From Paracoccaceae bacterium (GTDB lineage: Bacteria; Pseudomonadota; Alphaproteobacteria; Rhodobacterales; Rhodobacteraceae), in contig JAOTXT010000038.1 of the NCBI GenBank assembly GCA_029862205.1, forward strand, positions 1 through 40,273: a stretch of 40,273 bases of DNA, in the 5' to 3' direction. How positions within the stretch are numbered: position 1 is the stretch's first letter; every line of letters begins with the position of its first letter. A program made the position numbers and the translations under genes. Below the pieces are notes generated by a model that worked only from the letters and a program-made list of their open reading frames with translations, was not told the DNA's origin and did no database searches. Below, piece after piece: positions 8,205-15,977 of the stretch.

Positions 8205-8972
8205 CTATGCCGTCGCAAGCGCGGCACGCGCTCTTGGACCATGGAAATATTCGCGAACCCATGGATGGTCCACCTTCATCATGTCTTCCATGGTCCCGGT
8301 GACCAAGACTTTCCTGTCCGCGAGGACCGCGATCCGGTTGCAGATCGCATGCAGGCTGTCCAGATCGTGGGTGACCATGAAAACGGTCAGTCCCAAGGAT
8401 TGCTGAAGCTGGCCGATCAACTCGTCGAAGGCGGACGCGCCGATCGGGTCGAGCCCCGCCGTGGGCTCGTCCAGGAACACAATTTCCGGGTCGAGGGCCA
8501 GGGCGCGCGCCAGCCCCGCGCGCTTGCGCATGCCGCCCGAAAGCTCGGACGGAAACTTGCCGCAGGCGTTCGCCGGAAGCCCGACCATCGAGATCTTGAG
8601 GGCGCCCAGTGCATCGCGCGTCTGTGGGCTGAGGTCCAAATGTTCGCGCATCGGTGCCGTCACGTTCTGCAGCACCGTCAGTGACGAAAAGAGGGCCCCG
8701 TCCTGGAACAGCACGCCCCAACGCTTCTCCAACTCGCGCCGCTCGGCTTCGGGCGCGGTTAACACGTCGGTGCCGAAGACGCTGATATGACCGGCCTTCG
8801 GCTTGATCAGGCCGACGATCGAGCGAAGCAGCACGGATTTGCCGGAACCCGAGCCGCCGACGACGCCCAAAACCTCGCCCCGGTAGACGTCGAGATCAAG
8901 CCGGTCATGCACGACTTGCGTGTCAAACTGGTTCACCAGCCCGCGCACCTCGATGACCGTCTCGGCGCTCAC
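8205..8972 (-). CDS. mlaF: Mla-type ABC transporter ATP-binding protein
   Basis: This 255-residue cytoplasmic ATPase powers the lipid transporter encoded by its neighbours. It has Walker A G-G-S-G-S-G-K-S (about residues 39-46), a Q-loop in G-V-L-F-Q-D-G-A-L-F-S, signature L-S-G-G-M, Walker B I-V-F-L-D-E-P and the H-loop in M-V-T-H-D. L-F-Q-D-G-A-L-F-S-S and G-G-M-R-K-R-A-G-L-A-R are typical of the MlaF/TTG2A branch. I chose the GTG at 8972, which overlaps the permease stop codon (GTGA). The open frame extends further upstream, but that is the permease gene read in another frame. Confidence 0.92.
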   Translation of the reverse strand: MSAETVIEVRGLVNQFDTQVVHDRLDLDVYRGEVLGVVGGSGSGKSVLLRSIVGLIKPKAGHISVFGTDVLTAPEAERRELEKRWGVLFQDGALFSSLTVLQNVTAPMREHLDLSPQTRDALGALKISMVGLPANACGKFPSELSGGMRKRAGLARALALDPEIVFLDEPTAGLDPIGASAFDELIGQLQQSLGLTVFMVTHDLDSLHAICNRIAVLADRKVLVTGTMEDMMKVDHPWVREYFHGPRARAALATA

Positions 8973-10090
8973 ACCCCCAGCTCCGCGAAGAAGACCGAAA
9001 AGATGGCGTCGGCCACGATCACCGTGAAAATGGCCAGCACCACCGAGGTGGTGGTCAACCTGCCGACCGACTCGGCGCTGCCCGAGACCCGCATCCCCTC
9101 GAAACAGCCGATCACGCCGATGATGACGGCAAAGAACGGCGCTTTGATCATCCCGATTGCCAGATGCCAGATATCGGTGTTCTGGTGCAGCCGGGTCACG
9201 AACATTCCGGGCGAGACCCCAAGCTCGATCCAGGACATTAGGATACCACCGAGCAGCCCGGCGAAATTCGCGATCATGCCCAGGATCGGCAGCATGAACA
9301 GCAGTGCCAGCACGCGAGGCACGACCAGAACCTCGGCTGGATCGAGACCCAGCGTGCGCATGGCATCGATCTCCTCGCGCAGCTTCATCGAGCCGATCGC
9401 GGCGGTATAGGCTGAACCCGAGCGGCCCGCCACGATGATCGCGGTCAGCAGGATCCCCAACTCGCGCAGCACCGAGATCGCGATCAGGTCGACGACGAAG
9501 ACCTCGGCGCCGAATTGTCGAAGCTGAGCGGCCCCCTGGAAGGCCAGCACGACGCCGATCAGAAACGCCATCAGCGCGACGATCGGCACGGCGTTCAGAC
9601 CCGCCTCCTGCATATGATGAACCAGAGACGTCAGGCGCAATCGACGTGGCTGCACCAGGGTGCGGACCAGACGCGCGATGATCAGCCCAAGGAAGCCCAT
9701 AAGCTCGACAAAAACCTGATAGGCCCCGGCTGTTGACTCTCCCAGCCGGGCCAGCCATGCCAAAAGCCCGCGCGCGCGCTCGTCCTCGCGGTCGCCGACG
9801 TCCAGATTTTCGGCGACTGTCGCCAAAAGCGCGTGCTGCGCCCCGGTCGCACCCTCGATCGAGACCGTCGCCCCCTCGCGCTCCAGCCGCCGGATGAGCT
9901 GTGTCAGAAACCACGCACCGGCGGTATCAAGCGCTTCGAGCCGCGAGAGATCGAGTTTAAGCGCACCAGACTCCGGCAGGCTGGGCATCGCGCGCTCAAT
10001 CCGACCGAGCGCGGCGACCACCAGAGCGCCCGAGACCTGCAGGACGGCGCCCTCGGTCCCTTTCTCGATCGACAATGTAGCCTGAGCCAC
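8969..10090 (-). CDS. mlaE: MlaE-type ABC permease with N-terminal STAS domain
   Basis: This inner-membrane permease of the lipid ABC transporter is 373 residues with the GTG start at 10090 (V-A-Q-A-T-L-S-I). The first 100 or so residues form a STAS-like domain (L-K-L-D-L-S-R-L-E-A-L-D-T-A-G-A-W-F-L). In E. coli this is a separate protein, MlaB; fusion to MlaE is a known variant. The remainder is the MlaE domain with P-I-V-A-L-M-A-F-L-I-G-V-V-L-A-F-Q, G-R-S-G-S-A-Y-T-A-A-I-G-S-M-K and E-E-I-D-A-M-R-T-L-G-L-D-P. The frame is open to 10324, but that stretch is the tRNA-Gln gene read backwards. It is the first gene of the four-gene operon. Confidence 0.9.
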   Translation of the reverse strand: MAQATLSIEKGTEGAVLQVSGALVVAALGRIERAMPSLPESGALKLDLSRLEALDTAGAWFLTQLIRRLEREGATVSIEGATGAQHALLATVAENLDVGDREDERARGLLAWLARLGESTAGAYQVFVELMGFLGLIIARLVRTLVQPRRLRLTSLVHHMQEAGLNAVPIVALMAFLIGVVLAFQGAAQLRQFGAEVFVVDLIAISVLRELGILLTAIIVAGRSGSAYTAAIGSMKLREEIDAMRTLGLDPAEVLVVPRVLALLFMLPILGMIANFAGLLGGILMSWIELGVSPGMFVTRLHQNTDIWHLAIGMIKAPFFAVIIGVIGCFEGMRVSGSAESVGRLTTTSVVLAIFTVIVADAIFSVFFAELGV

Positions 10091-10243
10091 CTGCCACCCC
10101 GCATTCCGCCGCGTCTCACGCCGCCTGGGCGGCGCCTCCGGGCGCCCAGATTGGCTGCAATATGCACGTTTGTCGATGCCAGGTGATCTGTGCGACGTCA
10201 GGGCTTGCCGCGTGGCGGCGCCGCGACTAGATTTCGCCCGCGA

Positions 10244-10318
10244 TGGGGCGTAGCCAAGTGGTAAGGCAGCGGTTTTTGGTACCGCCATGCGCAGGTTCGA
10301 ATCCTGCCGCCCCAGCCA
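10244..10318 (+). tRNA. tRNA-Gln (anticodon TTG)
   Basis: This is a complete cloverleaf. The acceptor TGGGGCG (10244-10250) pairs with CGCCCCA (10308-10314). The D arm contains AGCCAAGTGGTAAGGC. The anticodon stem GCGGT/ACCGC encloses TTTTGGT, giving anticodon TTG. The T arm carries GGTTCGAATCC. Discriminator G is at 10315 and CCA is encoded at 10316-10318. It reads CAA/CAG glutamine codons and is divergent from the Mla operon. Confidence 0.97.
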
Positions 10319-10345
10319 ACCCAACTGTCGTTTATATTTGGCGGC

Positions 10346-10888
10346 TTAGTCAGTCTTGACGATCGCTGTTACGAAGCGCGGGCGGCTGACGATTGCGAAA
10401 TCCCAATCGGTGACATCAATGCCTGCCCAGCTGGTGAACGGCTGGTAGGGCACCGAGAGTTCGGTCAGAATTACGCTGTCCAGGTGCGCCATCTGCGGCA
10501 GCAGGGCAATCGGGACTTCGATATCGGTGAGCGGCAGCGCGCTGCCCCGGACCGAGGACCAGACCACCTGATACTCATCGTTATTGATGTCGTATTGAAT
10601 GCTCGAGATCCGCATTAGTGCATTCGCTGGAACCCTTGGCAGCAGCTTGCCCTTGAGCGCGAAAAGCTCGTCGAGAAAGGCCTCATCCACATCGACCTGC
10701 CTCGAAATCAGATCGGTGATGGTATGCGCGGTTTTCGAGGCGTCGCTGCGGCTTTTATAGGCATCGAAGAAGGCGACGCTGACGACGAACCAGAAGGCGA
10801 GAAGCGGCATCCAGATCACGAATTCAACCGTGATCGATCCGTACTCATCACCGGCCCAGCGCCGGAGGGCAGTCTGATGTGGCTGCAT
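10346..10888 (-). CDS. TadE-like pilus assembly protein (second copy)
   Basis: This 180-residue protein has the TadE/TadG N-terminal arrangement: a short polar leader, then G-S-I-T-V-E-F-V-I-W-M-P-L-L at residues 17-30 leading into one hydrophobic helix. The Glu five residues into the hydrophobic stretch is the prepilin-like hallmark. The remaining 140 residues are a periplasmic domain I do not recognise further. It is the last of three Tad genes, 10 nt after the preceding one, with a strong GGGAGG before ATG 10888. Role: minor pseudopilin of a Flp/Tad tight-adherence pilus. The prepilin peptidase, ATPase and secretin genes are not in this window. Confidence 0.8.
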   Translation of the reverse strand: MQPHQTALRRWAGDEYGSITVEFVIWMPLLAFWFVVSVAFFDAYKSRSDASKTAHTITDLISRQVDVDEAFLDELFALKGKLLPRVPANALMRISSIQYDINNDEYQVVWSSVRGSALPLTDIEVPIALLPQMAHLDSVILTELSVPYQPFTSWAGIDVTDWDFAIVSRPRFVTAIVKTD

Positions 10889-10898
10889 CGAAACCTCC

Positions 10899-11438
10899 CT
10901 ATTCCGGCTCGTTCATGAACGCGGTCTGGACAACGATGGCGTATCCTCCGCTTGCATCGACCGGCAGGACGGCGCCCAAACCCGATCCCGGAAAGATCGG
11001 ATCGACGATCAGACAGGCGCGCACGAACATGATCTCGGAGCGCGCGCCCGGAACGAACGTAACCGTCGGCTCGATCTCCTCGGTCCGGTCAACGCAGTTG
11101 ACCTCTCCGCTTGGGAAGCTAGCCGCATCGGCCACCGGGGTCAGCTCCAGCAGGACCGCCTCGTTGCACGTGGTCAGCAGGAAGGCGGCCTCGCAGATCT
11201 TCTGCCGGAACTCGTCATGGCTGATGCCGGGGGTCAGGCCTAGGCGAATATCGCGGATCGCGATATCCATGCCCCGATCCAGCATCACTGTGCGCGTCAT
11301 CAGCACACCCGCCTCGGCCATCGAGAAGATCATGGTCAGCAGGAAGGGCATTAGGACGACGAACTCGATGGTCGCATTGCCTCCGTCGTCGCGGCAAAAG
11401 GCGCTGAGGCGGGGCCATATGGCAGCGCGCGCGATCAT
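10899..11438 (-). CDS. TadE-like pilus assembly protein (first copy)
   Basis: This 179-residue pseudopilin-like protein has the motif G-G-N-A-T-I-E-F-V-V-L-M-P-F-L followed by a transmembrane helix near residues 20-42. Five cysteines lie in the periplasmic part. The start is uncertain between ATG 11438 (TGATG overlap with the upstream stop) and GTG 11441 (GTGA overlap); either implies translational coupling to the TadG gene. It is homologous in layout to the next gene downstream, suggesting a duplicated pair. Confidence 0.82.
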   Translation of the reverse strand: MIARAAIWPRLSAFCRDDGGNATIEFVVLMPFLLTMIFSMAEAGVLMTRTVMLDRGMDIAIRDIRLGLTPGISHDEFRQKICEAAFLLTTCNEAVLLELTPVADAASFPSGEVNCVDRTEEIEPTVTFVPGARSEIMFVRACLIVDPIFPGSGLGAVLPVDASGGYAIVVQTAFMNEPE

Positions 11439-12823
11439 CACAGCACCAGTTTCAGCTTGGTGATGTTGGTCGCGATCTGCTGGAACGCCGCGTCCAGGTC
11501 CAGCCCGTCCACATCGTAGAAATGGCTCGGCGAACTGGCGCAGGCCCGCATCTCGCTATAGGCATCCGAGCCGATGCTGATATCGAACCCGATGGTGAAG
11601 ACGATCACGCCGCTCTGCTTGGCAAGCGAGCAGAGAGCAAGAAAACGGTTTGACTGCAGCGCCTCGTCCGCGTTGCGCTGACTGCTGTTTTGGAGCGTCG
11701 CGCGGCTGCTGCTGAGCCTGTTGTTGGCCAGATAGACGCGGTCGCTCTGCGAATTGTAATATTGCGGGCCGGGCCGTTGCTGATAACGGATATTGCCATC
11801 GGTCATGACGACCAGGACTTTCAGCGTATCGGGCGTGTTGTAAGCGACCGGCCGGTCGGCAAAGTCCGTATTCACGGCCCCGGCCGTGACCAGATTCTGG
11901 GTCAGGGTCTGTGTCGTGGGATCGAGCAAGCCCAGCCCCCATTTCATGCCGTTCGGGGTGCCGGTGCCGTCATGGCCGATCAGCCCGGTGATCTGGGCTT
12001 TTAGGGCGTCCGGATCATTCGACAGCGGCACGATCGACTGGTCGTCGCTGGGGCACCAGCCCCAATCCGCCGCATGCCCGCGGCCGCCTTCGAAGGTGAA
12101 CCACTGGAAATGTGGCACCTGGGCACGCGCATTCGCGGCCGGCAATGCGGTCGTATCGAAATCCTCCGAAACGAATTCGGTGCAGGAGGAGTAGGTGTGT
12201 ACCCGGCCGTTGTTGAAATAGTCGAACATCACGCCCGCATTGACCTGCCCCGAATAGGGCACCAGCGACATGGTCGTGGTCGGGATCGCCGAGGGTGTCA
12301 GCACCGCATCGACGAAATTCCGGGCCGAGCTGCGAAGCACATCAAGCCGTTTGAATGCAGTGCCACCGGTGAACTCGCGCGCCATTGAGCCCGAGATATC
12401 GACCACGAGCGAAACCTCAAGATGCTCGGTCTGCTGAGCCGCGGCCGAGACCGCCGGCACGCTCATATCGCTCATTCCCGCCATGCGCAGGAAGGTGGTG
12501 TCCATGTCGTAGATCGCGCTGGCATCGACGCGGCGGGCATCGATCGCGTCCTGCGAAATGACAGAGACCGAAAGCGGTTCGCGCGACAGCATCCTTGTGT
12601 CGAGGTACTCGTTCACCGTCGTCTCGACATCCAGTGTCTGCGAGAGCGAGGCGGCGGCAAGTGCGCCACGATCAAGGGCGTTCTGAAGATCCGACCGCTC
12701 GGACTCGTAGCGCGCAAGGTCGAGAGCGATCCCGGTCGTCAGGATCAGCCCGATGAAAAGAACGAGCATCAGGGGGGTGATCCCACCCCTCTGGTCGGCG
12801 CAGAGAAAAGATCGGAAGGACAT
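11438..12823 (-). CDS. TadG-like pilus protein with von Willebrand factor A domain
   Basis: This 461-residue protein is the first gene of the Tad cluster. The N-terminus has a Tad-type segment (D-Q-R-G-G-I-T-P-L-M-L-V-L-F at residues 9-22) and a membrane helix, then L-A-R-Y-E-S-E-R-S-D-L-Q-N-A-L-D-R-G-A-L-A-A, typical of TadG. A vWA domain starts near residue 135 with the metal-binding MIDAS motif D-I-S-G-S (Asp142) and includes V-L-V-V-M-T-D-G-N. Start ATG 12823 has AAGGA 8 nt upstream; the frame is open further upstream to 13033 but lacks Tad-like sequence there. TadG proteins anchor or scaffold the Flp pilus in the envelope. Confidence 0.88.
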   Translation of the reverse strand: MSFRSFLCADQRGGITPLMLVLFIGLILTTGIALDLARYESERSDLQNALDRGALAAASLSQTLDVETTVNEYLDTRMLSREPLSVSVISQDAIDARRVDASAIYDMDTTFLRMAGMSDMSVPAVSAAAQQTEHLEVSLVVDISGSMAREFTGGTAFKRLDVLRSSARNFVDAVLTPSAIPTTTMSLVPYSGQVNAGVMFDYFNNGRVHTYSSCTEFVSEDFDTTALPAANARAQVPHFQWFTFEGGRGHAADWGWCPSDDQSIVPLSNDPDALKAQITGLIGHDGTGTPNGMKWGLGLLDPTTQTLTQNLVTAGAVNTDFADRPVAYNTPDTLKVLVVMTDGNIRYQQRPGPQYYNSQSDRVYLANNRLSSSRATLQNSSQRNADEALQSNRFLALCSLAKQSGVIVFTIGFDISIGSDAYSEMRACASSPSHFYDVDGLDLDAAFQQIATNITKLKLVL

Positions 12824-13457
12824 GGGGGTATCCTTGCTTGCGATCGCCTCCGGCGGCAGGAATCCGCGCCCGGAGCGATCGGTGGGGATTCGGAATGGCC
12901 GCCACGCGCCCAAGCGGATCTGATGCCCGCCTTGTCCGGCTTTCCGTCTTTTTGCTTGGCTGAGGGCTGTCCCAGGCCGCGTGCTGCGCCCGCCCCACGG
13001 CAATTGCCGAGGAGAAGCCGCGCAAGCCCGCATCTGCTGACCGGAGACCGTTCATACCAAACCCTCCCGACCCCCGCTTTCACGCAAGGGACAATTCCAA
13101 GTTGTATTCTTGTTGAGCGGTTCTACGTAATAGTTAAGTAACGTTGGTCTTCGCACTTACTATTAACTGATGCCAGCCTGCCAATTATCAGTTTTTGAGT
13201 CTTTATAATGGTATACGATTCCTATTTATTATGCTTTATAAGTTGGATATTTGCAACCGTTTTTCGGTCATTTGGTCAGTGAATGCACCTGGAAAGGCCG
13301 AACCCCTTAGCCGGGCGCCGCGGCTTTCTCATTGCCCCGGGAAGGCGGTTTCTCGTCCATTGCCTCGATCGATCGAATTCCCCATCATCGACGATGGGAA
13401 ACATACGCCAAAACCGGTGCGATGGTTCCCGGCCCATACCGCTGCCACGGTGAAGGA
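12824..13457. other. 634-nt intergenic region between divergent Tad and exonuclease units
   Basis: No convincing gene is seen. The stretch 13100-13270 is strikingly AT-rich against the surrounding GC-rich DNA and holds divergent promoter-like hexamers. One is the minus-strand promoter annotated separately; the other is a TATAAT at 13204-13209 facing plus, with no good -35. An imperfect inverted repeat, GTAATAGTTAAGT near 13126 and ACTTACTATTAAC near 13155, lies within it. Confidence 0.6.
13228..13256 (-). promoter_or_regulatory. Candidate sigma-70 promoter for the Tad genes
   Basis: Read on the minus strand, TTGCAA (13256-13251) and CATAAT (13233-13228) are separated by exactly 17 nt, each one or two mismatches from consensus. 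The site would fire toward the TadG gene with a leader of about 400 nt. Confidence 0.4.
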
Positions 13458-15545
13458 ATGTCAGGGATCCCAAATGCGACGCCGCTCACCGCGCTGAACG
13501 CCGTTTCGCTGGATACAGAGACGACAGGCCTGGATGCGACCAAGGACCGGGTCGTCCAGATCGGGGCGGTCGGGCTGCGAGGGAGCGAGATTCAATCCGA
13601 CGACCGGTTCGAGACGCTCGTGAATCCGGGCGTGGCAATCCCGCCCATCGCGTCATCGATCCATGGCATCCACGATGCGGACCTCGCCGGGGCACCCGCG
13701 CCCGCACAGGCGGTCACCGATCTTGCCGCCTTCGTCGGGTCGCGCGTCGTGATCGGCCACTCGATCGCCTTTGATTTGGAGATTCTGGCCCGTGAGGCCT
13801 CGCGGGCCGAGTTTTCCTGGCCGGTGCCACGCGCTTTGGATATCCGCCCGCTGGCGCTCGCGATCGCGCCTTCGCTCGCCGATTACAGCCTCGATGCCCT
13901 CTGCGCCTGGCTGGAGATCGATATCGAAGGGCGGCATACCGCGATGGGCGATGCGGTCGCCACATCAGAGGTCTTCATCCAACTGATCCCGAAGCTGCGC
14001 GAGAGGAATATCCGCACCCTCGCCGAGGCCGAGGCGGCATGTCAGGCCGTTTTGGCCCGTGAGGCGACGCCGCAGGGGCTGGCGGCGGGTTCCGCGACCG
14101 GGAAGGCGGCGCCGAGATTGATGCTCGACAGTTATGCCTTCGCGCATCGCATCTCGGATGTCATGTCCGCGCCTCCGGCCGTCGTTCCCGGTGCTTTCAC
14201 AGTCCGTGAAGCTCTGTCAGTCTTGCTCGAAAAGGGGATCAGCTCGGTCTTCGTCGAGGACGGCGACCGGATTGGGATCGCGACCGAGCGCAACATGCTG
14301 CGGGCGTTGGCCGCGGACAACGCGGGCGGCTTTGCGCTGAACCTCGCCGAGATCATGAGCGCGCCGCTGCAAAGCGTGGATGTGGACGACCCCCTGTATC
14401 GCGCCATCGGGCGGATCGAACGGATGAACATCCGGCACCTGGGCGTCGTGGATCGCACCGGCGCTCTGGTCGGTGCGGTCACGACCCGCAACCTGTTGCG
14501 TCACAGGGCGAGCGCCGCGATGGCGCTGGGCGACGAGATAGAAGCGGCCGAGGACGCTGCCGATCTTGGCGCGCCTTGGTCCAAGGTCTCGACCGTCGCA
14601 CGGTCGCTGCTCGACCAGGACCTTCGGGCGGGCGCTATCGCGGGTGTCATAAGCGCCGAGATATGCGCGCTGACGCGCAAAGCGGCAATCCTGACCGAAG
14701 AGCGGCTGCAATCAGAGGGCAAGGGCGCAGCGCCCCACCTCTACGCGGTGCTGGTCCTGGGTTCGGCGGGCCGGGGTGAAAGCCTGATCGCCGCGGACCA
14801 GGACAACGCCATCGTAATCGGCGCCGAAGAGGTCTCGCCCGAGGCGGATGCCTGGTTCACGGCCCTCGGCGAGGGGATTGCAGATATCCTGGACGGTGTC
14901 GGCGTGGTCTATTGCAAGGGCGGCGTCATGGGCAAGAACGCCGCCTGGCGCCGCAGCACCGGTGGTTGGCGAGACGAGATCACGCATTGGGTCAACCGTC
15001 AGAACCCCGCCGATCTGCTGAATGTCGATATCTTCTTCGATGCCCTGACAGTTCACGGGCAAGAGGCCCTGGGGCAAGAGGTCTGGGAACATGCCTACGA
15101 GGTGGGCAGCAGGGCGCCGAGTTTTTTGCGGGCGCTGGAGGGGACGATGGCGGATTGGCGCCCGCCACTGGGTCTTTTCGGCGGGTTTCAGACCGGGGAT
15201 GATGGGCGGGTGGATCTGAAGCTGCGGGGGTTGTTCCCACTGGTCTCGGTGGCCCGCATCCTGTCGATCAAGGCCAATTCACCGGCACGCAGCACCGCGG
15301 CGCGGTTCCGGGCGGCCGCGGCGGCGGGTAAGATCTCGGACGCTCAGGCCGAAGCGCTGGAACACGCCCATCAAATTATCCTTGCGGCAATCCTAGATCA
15401 GCAGATCGCCGATGTTGAGCGTGGCCGCAGTCCGGGCCCAAAGGTAGACCCGCGCCGTTTCGACAAACCGGCCTTGAATGAGTTGAAAGATGCGGTCCGA
15501 CGGGCATTGGACGCCGTGCAAATCGTCCGCGAAGGCATCCTGTGA
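13458..15545 (+). CDS. DnaQ-type exonuclease - CBS pair - DUF294 nucleotidyltransferase-like fusion
   Basis: This 695-residue multidomain cytoplasmic protein is probably a signalling or regulatory partner of the adjacent symporter. Domain 1 (about 15-185) is a DEDDh 3'-5' exonuclease: S-L-D-T-E-T-T-G-L-D (Asp19, Glu21), H-S-I-A-F-D-L-E-I-L and H-T-A-M-G-D-A. Domain 2 (about 230-350) is a CBS pair that could bind adenine nucleotides (V-F-V-E-D-G-D-R-I-G-I-A-T-E-R-N; I-R-H-L-G-V-V-D). Domain 3 is DUF294, with the nucleotidyltransferase-like G-S-A-G-R-G-E-S near 435 and D-Q-D-N-A-I-V, resembling the GlnD active site. Domain 4 is the DUF294 C-terminal helical part. Start: ATG 13458 lies too close to AAGGA; an in-frame ATG at 13422 is the alternative. 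Substrate unknown. Confidence 0.85.
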   Translation: MSGIPNATPLTALNAVSLDTETTGLDATKDRVVQIGAVGLRGSEIQSDDRFETLVNPGVAIPPIASSIHGIHDADLAGAPAPAQAVTDLAAFVGSRVVIGHSIAFDLEILAREASRAEFSWPVPRALDIRPLALAIAPSLADYSLDALCAWLEIDIEGRHTAMGDAVATSEVFIQLIPKLRERNIRTLAEAEAACQAVLAREATPQGLAAGSATGKAAPRLMLDSYAFAHRISDVMSAPPAVVPGAFTVREALSVLLEKGISSVFVEDGDRIGIATERNMLRALAADNAGGFALNLAEIMSAPLQSVDVDDPLYRAIGRIERMNIRHLGVVDRTGALVGAVTTRNLLRHRASAAMALGDEIEAAEDAADLGAPWSKVSTVARSLLDQDLRAGAIAGVISAEICALTRKAAILTEERLQSEGKGAAPHLYAVLVLGSAGRGESLIAADQDNAIVIGAEEVSPEADAWFTALGEGIADILDGVGVVYCKGGVMGKNAAWRRSTGGWRDEITHWVNRQNPADLLNVDIFFDALTVHGQEALGQEVWEHAYEVGSRAPSFLRALEGTMADWRPPLGLFGGFQTGDDGRVDLKLRGLFPLVSVARILSIKANSPARSTAARFRAAAAAGKISDAQAEALEHAHQIILAAILDQQIADVERGRSPGPKVDPRRFDKPALNELKDAVRRALDAVQIVREGIL

Positions 15546-15557
15546 GGGGCCCGGCGC

Positions 15558-15899
15558 TCAGCCGAAGATCGCATAGAGACCCCTGGCGATATCGCTTTCG
15601 AGAGGGAACGACAGCATCCCCATCACCGAATACCCCAGCAGCCAAGGCATCAGGTAAAATCTGAACATATAAAAGAACCATGCGACGTAGAGGGGGATCA
15701 TGGGATCGAGCAGAAAGCTGGGCGTCACTGGCTTGAAAAGCTTCATGAACGGCTCGGTCACCTTCACGAACATCCGCATGAAGAAGAAGCCTGAATCGAT
15801 CGGCAGGAACACGTTCATCGCCGCGCGGCCGATCAGGGTCCACATGATCGCGCCCATGATGTAGTCCAGGGCGATCAGCCAAATCGGGAAGGCGCTCAT
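15558..15899 (-). CDS. Small YggT-like integral membrane protein
   Basis: This 113-residue protein has an amphipathic or hydrophobic segment at residues 3-25, F-V-K-V-T-E-P-F-M-K-L-F-K-P-V-T-P in the middle, and hydrophobic segments near 67-95. The T-E-P-F-M-K-L-F-K-P-V-T-P element resembles the T-E-P-x-L-x-P-I-R-x-x-I-P turn of YggT proteins, which is the basis for the call. AGGA precedes ATG 15899. It is the third gene after DUF4212 and the symporter on the same strand and converges with the exonuclease-CBS gene (12-nt gap). Function unknown; position suggests an accessory of the transporter. Confidence 0.6.
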   Translation of the reverse strand: MSAFPIWLIALDYIMGAIMWTLIGRAAMNVFLPIDSGFFFMRMFVKVTEPFMKLFKPVTPSFLLDPMIPLYVAWFFYMFRFYLMPWLLGYSVMGMLSFPLESDIARGLYAIFG

Positions 15900-15930
15900 C
15901 GGGAAGGTCCTGCTGGGGGCCCTAACAGAG

Positions 15931-15959
15931 TCGAGGGCGGGAGAAGCTCCCGCCCTCGA
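15931..15959. other. Perfect 13-bp intergenic hairpin
   Basis: TCGAGGGCGGGAG (15931-15943) pairs perfectly with CTCCCGCCCTCGA (15947-15959) around an AAG loop. It lies between the symporter stop and the YggT-like gene. Neither strand has a T tract after it, so it is more likely an RNA-stabilising or partial-termination element than a clean intrinsic terminator. Confidence 0.6.
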
Positions 15960-15977
15960 TCGTCGGTGTGACCAGGA

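Noticed and set aside
10091-10324. N-terminal extension of the Mla permease frame up to 10324
   Set aside because: The first 28 residues (G-R-Q-D-S-N-L-R-M-A-V-P-K-T-A and so on) are the antisense of tRNA-Gln, and the rest lacks family similarity. GTG 10090 is the better start.
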